From Zychaea mexicana (taxonomy: Eukaryota > Mucoromycota > Mucoromycetes > Mucorales > Lichtheimiaceae): a stretch of DNA of 64,000 bases. The translations under genes and the position numbers were made by a program. The notes beneath the pieces are model-generated. The model was not told the origin of the DNA. It ran no database searches and saw only the letters and a list, made by a program, of their open reading frames with translations. Below, piece by piece: positions 13,203-23,245 of this stretch; position 1 is the first letter of the stretch; every line of letters starts with the position of its first letter. The stretch is taken from the NCBI RefSeq assembly GCF_025766255.1, contig NW_026516738.1:62001-126000 (forward strand), given 5' to 3'.

Positions 13203-13445
13203 TTATCCACAGAAGTGACCAGTAGCGTTATGGGTCATTTCAGCATCGGAGTTGCAGCAAGGGTTCATGCCGGGATCAACACCAGATTTGGCACAGCAGT
13301 ACTTGATGTTACTAAAAGGTCCTTCCACGCATTTAAAGTATGGTCCACAGTCATTTTCCGCATAGCAAAAAGTGGTCTTGGCCGAGGTGCTTGCAATCAA
13401 GAGGGTCAGGACGGTAATGGCAATAGGAAGAATTCGGTAGTGCAT
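13203..13445 (-). CDS. small secreted cysteine-rich protein
   Basis: Single-exon 80-aa ORF on the minus strand. The N-terminus looks like a signal peptide: short polar start, then a hydrophobic core ILPIAITVLTLLIA and a likely cleavage site after ASTSA. The mature part of about 58 aa has eight cysteines including two CC pairs (spacing C-x5-C-x5-C-x11-CC-x11-CC-x14-C), an even number suited to disulfides, and one N-glycosylation sequon (NAT). A TATA-like element lies about 65 bp upstream at 13508-13516. I do not recognise the family. The pattern fits fungal small secreted proteins (effector-like, antimicrobial or surface-active), but function is unknown. Convergent with the DYRK kinase gene. 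Confidence 0.7.
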   Translation of the reverse strand: MHYRILPIAITVLTLLIASTSAKTTFCYAENDCGPYFKCVEGPFSNIKYCCAKSGVDPGMNPCCNSDAEMTHNATGHFCG

Positions 13446-13507
13446 ATTGGATTTTGGAGTGCGTTGTATGATGTTATGAAAAGACAGAAAACTGAAGAAA
13501 AGGAGCG

Positions 13508-13516
13508 TAATTTATA
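13508..13516 (-). promoter_or_regulatory. TATA-like element of the small secreted protein gene
   Basis: Minus-strand TATAAATTA about 65 bp upstream of the ATG at 13445. Position and sequence suit a core promoter. Confidence 0.45.
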
Positions 13517-16500
13517 CCTTTTTTCACACTCACTTTTCAAGCGAAGAAAAATCATGGGTCTCTCCCTTTCTCCTCCAATAAGTGTAATGGTTAATGCATG
13601 TCTAATTTTATACTTGTACCACATGCTACTAGCAATGTGACAGAGCTTTTTAAGATTCACAAAAGAGCGAATTTATTGGCGGCCTCTGAAATTATTGGCG
13701 GTGGTTGGGAAGAAAGCAGAAGAGCGGAACGTATGCTAGTGCTATTTGTAGGAGATGATATACTTGAGATAATATGCAAAACGGAATAAGAGAAATTTTT
13801 GGGAGGGGGGGGAGGTCTACATGGATGCCACGCGCTTCTATATTTTTCAGTGCCAAAATTGTGTTACATAACAACATCGTCATCGGGCCAGAAACGCTGC
13901 TGCTAAAAGACAGAAAGTCAGTGCGCACGCCAGATGGCTAGGTATGTGCAAGCAATAAAGAGTTGGGCAGAGACATGGCGTATGCCTTTGATCTTGGAGC
14001 GCGTGGGATGATATACTCAGGGGAACACATAGCACAAGTACGCACACTGATTGGCACGTACGACTATGATGCTGGATTTTCGCTTGCTTATTGTTATAAT
14101 ACGATCTACTGCTTATTACATATGATCTTATGTCAATTGTATCTATTAAGATTACCATTACGAAATAGCTGTATATACAGCATGTAATCATTCAAGTACA
14201 CACCATGTGACCCATGAAATATAATTTTCTTTCTGCAAGTTTAATACACGGCGATTACGACGATCAATCGTTGCTCTACTTCTTGATGATTTTGCTTGTT
14301 GGCCACATATCATACCATTACTTTTTGATCACTTAATCGTAGAATTAAGTGGTATGCATACATGAAATTTATGTAATGTACGATTATCAACTACGGCTCT
14401 TTTATATGTACATACTATGCTCCTAGATGCACCCAATTGGTTAAAACACTTTTTGGATTTGAAATGTTCATAGGAAACTAACTACTGAAAGACAGTCAAA
14501 ACTTCCACATGCTTGTAGTACCCAAGCAGTGGCTCAAAGCAAAAGGCTTGTCTCAAACATGAATGATTATCACCATAGTGTTAATCGTGTTAAGTTTTTT
14601 GAACACAAACTTCCAGAAATGGTTTCAGGAGTTTGAATATACTAGAATCGTGTTAATCGTGTTAAAATCGTGTTAATCGTGATTGGGTGGTAGATTTCCT
14701 TTGTAGCCGCCTTGAAGTGCCTTTGTGTCGGGTTTGTGAGGTGTCTCGAGACTTTGCAGCGGAGCACCTCATACTACGAATCTGCCGGTATTGCTTCGTG
14801 ATTACCGATAGTTGATACCATGAATTCGCGCATGCAGGCACGATGTAGATAAGAGGACGGAATAGGATCTGGCTCATTTTCCACAGTATATACAGTTTTA
14901 CCAACACTATCTCTGTTAGCTTCACTTCTCATCTATCCACCATCTGTTTCGCGACAAATAACGGGGTGATGTGCTTACAATGTCTTTGGCAACGACGCAA
15001 CGTGGAGGGAAGATGACGAAGTCAGCATTGGCAACGCCAGGAACGCAAAATTTGGCGGTGAGGACAGTAAAACTGATGGAAACTGTATTGAGATTAATAG
15101 AAGATGGCTTAGACTAAGATCTTTTTAGATACCCTGGATATCAACAAGAGAGGACTGTCTTCGGCTCCCTCTCTCTTTCTTCTGCACATCTACAATAGAT
15201 CCGCAAAGACCGTATAGATGACACACAACTTGGTCAAGTCATACTTCTAAGGCACATAATTACTATGTCAAAAGAACCACTCCATAGGAAGTATGGTTTT
15301 GCTGAGCATGAATGAATAACTTGTTGTTGAACCCTGGTCATTATACTCCATTCCACGTAAACTTCTTTTGTGTATACCGCTTTGGGAGTAACAATGTCTT
15401 TTGCCAATGCATTCGCGACTAACGGATGCTGATCAAGGATTTAAAAGTGGGTTTGGTCGAATTTATTAAATGCCTATCTGCGTCTATATAACGCATATAT
15501 ATTTATGCGTTATTTTTACCAATTAGCAACAAGATAGGCCTTCAAGAAAAGCTTACACGGAACATAGGGTAATGCGACAGAGTACCGAATGGGCGTGGGA
15601 CACACAGAATTCATTGGGCACCTTCATTAGTTCTCGGTACAAGTGTATAAGCATTCTTTCCATGGGAGCTGTATAATAATGAAGCTTACACATCTAGAAC
15701 ATGCAAAGCTCTTCTTCTTCCACTAAATCAATAATTAAGCACATCACTGACAGCATCCTTTCTGTTGGATTGTGTGTAGCACTCGACAACCAGAACGTCG
15801 CTATCCGCAATATAAAAAGACATGTGATCTCCTTGCTCGCTGGCAGTATAAATATGGATTGCCGTTCCATTGGCGTTGGCTACATAATTTACCTGGAAAA
15901 CTGAACATCTCCAAATTTAAGTTTAAGTTTTTAGACTCATTGGATATATCAAAGGGGCTCGAAACGAAGCTAGGCTGTGAGGTTTTCGCCCTGTAAAGTC
16001 GACAACAGGTTGTCGATCGGTTATAAAGGACTACGCACGAAGGAACGTCAGATGGTAATAAAGCCAACTAAATTGTAATTGCCAGGTTCAATAATAGCAA
16101 TCAGCTTTAAATATATCACTTAGCCTGAGGACATTTCAACAGCACCCCATCATCACCACTTCTTTATGCTGCTCGTGCTACTGTTGCTACAACACAAACC
16201 GCGTAATGGCTCGCGGAGCTGTGAATGCTGTATTCGTCAGTTGCTCGGAGTACAAGTCGTAAGCATACCTTTGGGATGCATTCTGTCTATAACGTTATGT
16301 GTATAATGAAGTATGTTATAATCATTCATACTTCCATCATCCAGTCCCGTTTTTCGAAATATGAAAACACCAGTATGATCACAAACCCCTGGAAAGAGAA
16401 TTCGGTAAAGCCTTCAAGCTACAATTATTTCCAAACCCTTCGTTATACATGTGTTTCGATCCAAGGGGGGAAATAAAGGAACAAAGAAATATATAGACTC

Positions 16501-17030
16501 CCGCAGAAGACAACGAAAAAAGGATCACCTAGTACATATACTTTCAAGTTATCACTATTCGTCCAGCTGTAGCTATGACCACAACCATACCCCCTCTATG
16601 TTTTTTTGAACAGTTCTAATGTCGTTATATATTTTCCTCTGCCATAGACTGAGAAGGAGTCAGTACATATCCCACAATCAGAGCATGGGCTTCTTTGTTA
16701 TCATAGAGGCACACTACTGTTAGACAACTGGCTTGATGTTGTCGGATAGAAGCAGTGAATTTAGTCTTGGTGCCATGGGATCCAGCTGAACCTGATTTGT
16801 ATGAGTGGACGCACGTACTGTATACTTCTATCTGTCTCTACATCTTTGGTTTAACGCAGGAAATAGTAAAACTTTGGTCAACGGCTATAATCATTATACT
16901 GTAATGGGTAATAAGCTTTGTTTACGCGATACTACAGTGACCCTCCATTAAGATCACCCTCAGATTATTTCAACCCTCAATTGCGTCAACCATTTTTAGG
17001 GGCTTACATCTTCTTTATTATTAAAATCTT
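13517..17030. other. gene-poor AT-rich region
   Basis: About 3.5 kb in which no ORF looks coding. It has short repeats of TCGTGTTAA (about 14578-14682), a perfect 10-bp inverted repeat at 15488-15513, and scattered short ORFs without recognisable domains. The last part directly abuts the Harbinger element. Confidence 0.5.
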
Positions 17031-17033
17031 TAA

Positions 17034-17070
17034 GGGTACTCTCAAGCAACGTGAGTCAACGTCGACACAC
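17034..17070 (+). repeat. left terminal inverted repeat of Harbinger element
   Basis: 37 bp, exact reverse complement of 20822-20858; preceded by TAA. Confidence 0.97.
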
Positions 17071-17433
17071 CCTAGAAATAGTAATAGCGCGTTGTTCGGG
17101 AGTCGAATAAAAGTGATACAATGAACACAGGATTTTTTTGTGTAATTTATATCATATCCTTGATAAGGAAATGAAGAGCAAAACTGCCGTGTCGACCCCT
17201 TGGTTGACACAGCACTCCCAAAAAGGATATCGTCTCGGATCTTTTGTTACACGTCCATGCGACTGAGAAAATATTACTTTGATATTTAATTATCTATCAA
17301 GCAATACCCGGGAGGGTCAAGTATACCATTTTACATAACATTAGATATACCAACTTGTTGTTTAGACGGAACCGATTCCATAGTTCTACATATCATGAAA
17401 TGATAAGAACATTACCGATAAGAAAATATCTTC

Positions 17434-17440
17434 TATATAT
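17434..17440 (+). promoter_or_regulatory. TATA-like element of Harbinger transposase gene
   Basis: TATATAT about 90 bp upstream of the transposase ATG at 17529, inside the transposon. Confidence 0.45.
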
Positions 17441-17528
17441 GCAGCGACTTTGAGTAATACTTCTTGTTTTGTTCCACTCAACTTTTATTCGCACTTTTTA
17501 TATCCTTCATCCTACCTTGTCTATTATT

Positions 17529-19076
17529 ATGGATTCCCAGCAAGAAATTGTCCACAGAAGAAAGATCATCAGCATCCTACTTCTTTTGATTGAAGGCTAC
17601 GTCTTTTTTTTTCTTGCGAATAATGACGACGACGATATCAATCAACTCTCCATGATCAACACTGTTTTGCCAATGTACCGAACCATTTTTTCTCTTGATC
17701 ATATCCTTTCAGCTGTATCATCGCCGCTACATTTCCGTGTTATGCAACGCGTCAATCGAGTTAAAAATACGACATACTGGGAAGTTACGCATCCAGCTCT
17801 TCCGGACACAGATGGACCAGGTGGATTCAAATCGCATTATCGTATGAAACCAGCCACTTTCAATGCCCTCGTAAATATGTTGTCGCAACATCGATTGTAT
17901 CAATTTACGGCACAAAACGCCACACCTGTGTTCATCCAAGTCGGCCTGATAATCTGGAGATTTGCCAATGCTCATGTCAGTTACCGTATGGCCGAAACTT
18001 TGCTTGGTACATCGCATGGATCCTACAGAAATTTTACCAAGCGATTTTTGGAGGCAATGGCCGACTGTCAAGGTGGTATAATCCGATGGCCGACCGGAAA
18101 TGAAGCTATCAAGGCAACTGTTGAAGGGTTCCAATATGGAGAGCTTGGACCAACATTTGAAGTCGGACCTACTCACCTCCCAAATGTACTCGGTGCTTTG
18201 GATGGGAAGCTCGTTCGAATCTTCAAACCAGGTGACAGTGGCGATCGCTTTGTCGACAGAAAAAACAACTACTCGTTGAACATGGTTGCCATTTGTGATT
18301 CAGAAAAGCGATTCACCTACATCCATGCAGGGCAGAGCGGTAAGGCATGACATGTTAATGTAATTATTTTAGTTGCTTTTTTGGCTAATATATACGACTT
18401 TTATACTATAGGCCGAAATCACGATTCAAGAGCCTTTCAAGCTACTGCTTTTTATGACGAACTTCTTGCTAACCCAGAATCCGTGTGCCCAAATGGAACA
18501 TTTATACTTGGAGGTAAAGAACAAATTGTTTAGCATAGACCATCGTTGAAATCACGGTACATATTTCTGACATTCCATTTTTTGTTCATAGATTCGGCAT
18601 ACCCTTTGCTCCCGTGGTTGATAACACCATTTCCTGATGCTCAAGCACCCCGCCACAGTGACAACGCGCATTTCAATTATATTCATTCGAGAATGCGTAA
18701 CGTTATTGAACGGGCATTTGGCCAATTGGTGTGCAGATGGCGTTTTCTACGTAACGAGCTGTATTTGCTGGATGTAGAATCAATGACGATGACGATTGTT
18801 GCTTGCTGTATTCTGCATAATTTATGCATTGATCACGACGATCTTCATGCCGAAAGCACATTTGTACCTAATCCGATAACCGATGATTTGCTTCTAGAGC
18901 CACTCGAAGTTTCTGACTCTATCAATGACAGAGGTCGTGGTGCGCGCCGTACCGCTACGCAACTGCGAAATGAAGGTGTGCGGAAACGTAATGAACTAGT
19001 ACAGTACTTGTACGAGAATCGGCGTAGCGAACGTGAGAGCTTCCGTCAATATAATCGCCATTATAGACGCAGATAG
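17529..19076 (+). CDS. HARBI1-like PIF/Harbinger transposase (DDE_4 nuclease)
   Basis: DDE nuclease that cuts and integrates the element. Three exons, 17529-18339, 18412-18513 and 18592-19076, give 465 aa; both introns are GT-AG with consistent phase. The N-terminal half has the helix-turn-helix region seen in this family (HYRMKPATFNALVNML, ANAHVSYRMAETLLG). Candidate catalytic residues: first Asp in NVLGALDGKLVRI, second Asp in the DSAYPLLPW motif formed across the exon 2/3 splice, and Glu in MRNVIERAFGQL followed by the usual WRFLRNEL. An in-frame ATG at 17529 is preferred over reading from 17469 because it lies about 90 bp past a TATA box. AATAAA follows the stop codon. No disabling stop or frameshift is seen. 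Confidence 0.92.
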
Positions 19077-19190
19077 AAAATAAATATGTCTTCATAACCA
19101 GTTATCTTTTGAGGCACTTGATTATATAAAAAAACCCGAAGGAAAAAAAACTTTATTGAATTTAAAATAAAAAATCAAACAAAAAAGATT

Positions 19191-20312
19191 CTACATCTTG
19201 TCAATAAGTTGCTTCATTAAATCTAAAAAGCTCTGTTGTGTGTGTTGCTGTTGCTGGTGGCGCCTTTCTTGAGCTTCAAGGATTTCTTTATGTTGCTGAT
19301 CGAGTAGCTCGATCAGCTGTGACCTCGCTTCCTCGCTCTGCTGGTTGGCGGCATCGATCCGCTCAAGCACATCTTCATGCCGCAATTCTGCAGGAGTCAA
19401 TCGTCTACGTCTTGCGGATGGCTGCAGCGTGCTGTCGGTTGCTGTTTGTGTATCGGCGCGACGACGAATGCCTCGGAAAGAATCGAACTGGATTTCAGGA
19501 TTGAACCTCGGGTCATCCTTCAGCAACGCATGCATGTCATCGTATAAATACCAGTCGTCTATGTCACCGGACCCTCCAGTCTGCCGATGGCGTTCGGTAA
19601 AGCACGAATGGTAACGACTGCACATTCTTTCCCACTTGGTTTTGATGGCGCGCTTAGTTCGTACATTACCGAAAGTTTCGACAGTACTGTTATCATTCGT
19701 GAAGTCTGAAGCCGATGGATCTGTTGCTGCTGTTGCTGCTGTTGCTGCTGCTGCTGATGACGTTGCTTGATCGTCGCTCGAAATACTGCTCGGCTCGACG
19801 ACAAGAGACGAAGGTGGTGGCTGGTGCTCGTCCAAAGACTGTTCGCTTTCTTGAGTGCCATCAGTAACAATTGGTGATGCTAGAGGTGTACACTCTTTCT
19901 TGAAATCTTCAATGATTGCATCCCATGTACGGCCGCGATGATTGTTGTCTCTTGGATGCGTAAGCTCATCATAATGCTTAGAGACTGCGGTTAGCAACGC
20001 CCTTTCTTCAGCCTCAATCCAATGTTCAGGGGAGCTTTGTGTCGGGACAGAAGATTGGGATGCGGTGGTGTCGTTGTTGCTTTCGTTGCTTTGCATGTTG
20101 CTGTTGGACTGGTTATTGGCTTGAACAACAGGAGTGCTGCTTCGATTGTCGCTACTATTACCATGACCACCACGACCGCTACGACTGCCACGACCGCTAC
20201 GACTGCCACGACCGCGACCGCCACGACTTCCAGAGCCACTGCCACGACCTGCACCACCAGGATTAACGATAACAATTGAGAGTTCACGAGGTGTTTGTTC
20301 TTGGGATGACAT
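19191..20312 (-). CDS. Harbinger-encoded Myb/SANT-like DNA-binding partner protein
   Basis: Single-exon 373-aa ORF. After an Arg/Gly-rich segment (about residues 20-50) and an Asn/Ser/Gln-rich stretch comes a trihelix-like region: HWIEAEERALLTAVSKHYDE and later TKRAIKTKWERMCSRYHSCF, with tryptophans placed as in Myb/SANT folds. The C-terminus (from about residue 305) is a predicted coiled coil rich in Glu, Gln and Leu, suited to oligomerisation or contact with the transposase. In PIF/Harbinger elements such a protein helps bring the transposase to the TIRs and into the nucleus; that role is inferred from family and position. Poly-Ala/Thr runs near residue 190 come from a slippage-prone repeat. 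Confidence 0.85.
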   Translation of the reverse strand: MSSQEQTPRELSIVIVNPGGAGRGSGSGSRGGRGRGSRSGRGSRSGRGGHGNSSDNRSSTPVVQANNQSNSNMQSNESNNDTTASQSSVPTQSSPEHWIEAEERALLTAVSKHYDELTHPRDNNHRGRTWDAIIEDFKKECTPLASPIVTDGTQESEQSLDEHQPPPSSLVVEPSSISSDDQATSSAAAATAATAATDPSASDFTNDNSTVETFGNVRTKRAIKTKWERMCSRYHSCFTERHRQTGGSGDIDDWYLYDDMHALLKDDPRFNPEIQFDSFRGIRRRADTQTATDSTLQPSARRRRLTPAELRHEDVLERIDAANQQSEEARSQLIELLDQQHKEILEAQERRHQQQQHTQQSFLDLMKQLIDKM

Positions 20313-20361
20313 TTTGAAAAAAAAAAGTTAATTACTCATCTTCCTGCTGAACGTACCTTAC

Positions 20362-20372
20362 TTTTATATATA
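20362..20372 (-). promoter_or_regulatory. TATA-like element of Harbinger Myb-like gene
   Basis: Minus-strand TATATATAAAA about 50 bp upstream of the ATG at 20312. Confidence 0.5.
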
Positions 20373-20821
20373 CCCGAATCGCTTGCGGGCGAATTACACA
20401 TACAGTTTTCACAAGCTGTTAGGATTGCAAACGCAAATTATAGTATCTTCACCTTCAAGATAGGATCTTCACCTATCTCCATCATGCAATAATAGACTAT
20501 CTGCCGCTTTTTTTGCAACTGGTGTTTTAGTTTTCTATCAATATTCACAGTTACATCTATCATGCTGCCGGATACAACCGTAGCTGTCAGTTATACATCG
20601 GCAAAGAAATCAGAACCCTTTTTGAAGTATAATTGATGGTCATATCTAGGGGAAACTCGCATCGGTTATCACTTATCGTTGATATCCGCTATCATTACCC
20701 GTTTTAGCAACTGTGATCTCTCAAGCAAATGGGTCGACACACGCACATTTGGAATTAGCCATGGTTTCACAGCGGCATACAAATTTTTTTTTATTTCTTC
20801 CGAATTTCCATTCTAAGAATT

Positions 20822-20858
20822 GTGTGTCGACGTTGACTCACGTTGCTTGAGAGTACCC
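20822..20858 (-). repeat. right terminal inverted repeat of Harbinger element
   Basis: 37 bp, exact reverse complement of 17034-17070; followed by TAA. Confidence 0.97.
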
Positions 20859-20861
20859 TAA

Positions 20862-22888
20862 AAGTTAGCTGAAAAATCCAAAAAAGGAAACTCTCATCCA
20901 TGTAAATTCACAGACAGAAAAAGAGAAAGTAAATACTTACGCAAAGCATTCCCCAAATTCATGGGGGACCTCGGCCGCACTTTTTACCCGTGGGCGCGGG
21001 GAAGTTGAAGATGAAGCAGGACTTACGCCCGGAGGCTGCCTGAGTAAAAAAACAGCCGTTCGCGTGAAACGATGCAACATCCGAAGATGGGTCGAGACAG
21101 AGGCTACTAGGAACTGCGAGAGAAAAGCAAAGGGGGAGGGGAGGGGAGAAGGATAAACTATATAAAGAACGCAATAGACGCTTTTAACGACTTCCTGGGT
21201 CAGAGCAAGGGGAAGGGGAGGGGGGATAAATTATACAAAGAAGCAATAAAGATATAATATATGATGCAAAGAAGAAGATGAGGCTTTTAACGACTTCCTC
21301 AGGTCCAAGTGAAAGCAAAAAGCACACGCCACCGTCCAGATGGATGGATAGATCTTAACCACAGCCGATGGACTACTTGACAGGTCGGCTTCTAGAAGCG
21401 GGATGACAGTGGAGCATCAATCTTGACTAGCATGGAGGTGTCTGTGCGCTATCGCCATTTTAAGAAACAAAAGAGATAAACAGTTAATGGGAAACTGTTA
21501 AACCACACACATACAAGATTCTATCGTGCTATGCTTACCCATACTTTTACGATGAGACACAGGAGAGCCGAGCACACGGCCAGAGCAGAGCAGAGCAGAG
21601 AAACGCAGCCAAGACAAAAACACTTCTTCTAACTGAAAATAAAAAAGGTTCATTAGAGCCTGTGCTATCTTTATTTTTTGACACGGCATTACCATTCTCC
21701 TCCATACCAAGCTGGATCCAGCTACACTTACATTTGTTTTGTCGTTTTACAGCAAAGTTATAGACAGAGAGAGATGGGGTCTAAGCCAATCCAAGTCCAA
21801 ACAGATCACCGCAGAGCCATCCTCTATTTAGAAAAAAGAAAACATCTATGAGCAGCTGCATACACTTTTTGACATGTCACGGCAGACATCTTCCTGGTTC
21901 TCCAAAGACGCAAAAACAAACACAAGCACAAAATCCTTTCCAGCTATACTTACTATCATGACATCCTTGGCTTGGAGGAAGAGAGCCTTGAGTTAGAGAG
22001 AGGAAAAGCAAGAAGGGCACGACCAATTCTGAAAAAAGATTAAGAGAAGTAAGGGGAGGAGAGAAAGAAAGATTGCCATACTGCACACGTCATGATCAGG
22101 AACCCTTTCCCGTCACGCTGCTGTACACACTGCACACCTTTGACGCGTCATCCCCAACACCCATGTCATCCTACTCACCTATCATACCAATGTTCAAGTC
22201 CCCTTTTGCTTATACTTACTATCTGTTATTTGTCCACAGGACACTATTAACCCAACCAGCATAAAGCGAAACCTGAAGTAGAATGAAAAGAAGAAAGATC
22301 ATGAGCAGGCTGTTCTAAATATGCAACTATTCCTGACACGTCATGGCATCAGCACCTCCAACAGACACTCGACTTCTCTCCAGCTCATCCTCACATTTCA
22401 TTCCCTACCGTACTTACATTTGTTGCTTATGTTTAAGGGTGGGGTGCAAACAACAAACCGAACCAACCATTTCAAAAAGTCAGAATCCTATAGTAGTAGC
22501 AGAGAAGAAAGGAGGATAACATTAGCGACTGTATGCTGTACACACACTTCTTTAGACACGTCGAAATTCAGATCTTCTTTCGTATATCACATCCACAAGC
22601 AAAACCTCAAAGTACACTTCACACTTTCCATATTGTACTTACTCTTGCATCTGCGCTTTGAGAGCCAACGTGAGGGAGAGATGGACCAGGTTAAGACGAG
22701 AAGAAGGTTTGTGTCAAAAAGAAAGAAAGTGAGATAAACGGATTTTGAGATACTCACAACCGGTTGCATACGCTCTTCTCACTCACCAACACAAGCATAC
22801 ACTCCCCGATCCTCTAATCCGTTCCAATGATACTCACATTGAATAGCTTTGGCTTAGAAAAGTTGACGAGCAGGAAGAAGAGCGACAT
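20862..22888 (-). other. intron-rich minus-strand locus of repeated exon/intron modules, coding status unresolved
   Basis: Read on the minus strand, this region holds about ten strong donors (GTAAGT/GTAAGC/GTGAGT ending near 22837, 22757, 22417, 22219, 21953, 21731, 21537, 21029 and 20940, plus one near 22640), several preceded by an exon-sized segment and a pyrimidine tract ending in AG. Best candidate exons: 22838-22888 (ATG, 17 codons), 22418-22487, 22220-22272, 21954-22028, 21732-21823, 21538 to about 21630, and 21030 to about 21107. Frames join for some pairs (22028 to 21823; 21630 to 21107), but one exon has an in-frame TAA and another join gives a stop. I recognise no protein family. 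The introns share a TGACRYGTCA-like motif and neighbouring sequence, so the units look like diverged duplicates. It could be a non-coding RNA gene, a decayed gene or a micro-exon protein gene. The Harbinger element sits at its 3' side. Confidence 0.4.
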
Positions 22889-22907
22889 GGTTGCTGCGGC
22901 CGCGCGG

Positions 22908-22914
22908 TTATATA
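22908..22914 (-). promoter_or_regulatory. TATA-like element of the minus-strand modular locus
   Basis: Minus-strand TATATAA beside a GC-rich NotI-like palindrome (gcggccgc, about 22896-22903), with a CCAAT box at 22953-22957. It lies only 20 bp upstream of the first ATG, so the transcription start would fall at or past that ATG. Confidence 0.4.
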
Positions 22915-23245
22915 GTAGTAATGAACACGGCATTTGAGCCAGTTCAATCTATCCAATCAGATTGCTCTCTCACGTTTATGACGCGCCGAGGTGTGTGGCT
23001 CCTCCAGATCAGAAAATTTACTCTACATGAATGTACGACTCTGTGAGTAGACGGGTATCGCATCGAGGAAAGACTCAAGGGAATAACCGGCATTAACACG
23101 AGATGAAACTCACTTCACGTCCTTCATCATATGAGAAGTGGCATCGCTTTAAACACGCTGAATACAAGTATCGACGATACTTCGATACAAGCATCAACGT
23201 ATTCACTGCACTATGTATACAGGAGTAACCAAGATTTCAGGAGAC

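Larger units (their letters stand above)
17034..20858. mobile_element. complete PIF/Harbinger DNA transposon (3825 bp)
   Basis: Bounded by perfect 37-bp terminal inverted repeats (17034-17070 and 20822-20858; outer ends GGGTACTCTC and GAGAGTACCC) and flanked on both sides by the trinucleotide TAA (17031-17033 and 20859-20861), the 3-bp target duplication expected of PIF/Harbinger elements. It encodes the two proteins typical of the superfamily: a DDE transposase on the plus strand and a Myb/SANT-like DNA-binding protein on the minus strand, convergent with 114 bp between their stop codons and AATAAA-like signals on each strand in the gap. A related subterminal motif, CGTGTCGACCC-like, occurs inside each end (about 17189 and 20730). 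Both ORFs are open, so the copy may be autonomous. Confidence 0.95.

Noticed and set aside
14575..14685. CRISPR-like short repeats
   Set aside because: Nonamer copies are irregularly spaced without unique spacers of constant length, and the genome is eukaryotic.
19238..19614. Plus-strand ORFs antisense to the Myb-like gene
   Set aside because: The minus-strand frame has the SANT-like and coiled-coil features and a TATA box; the plus frames are shadows.
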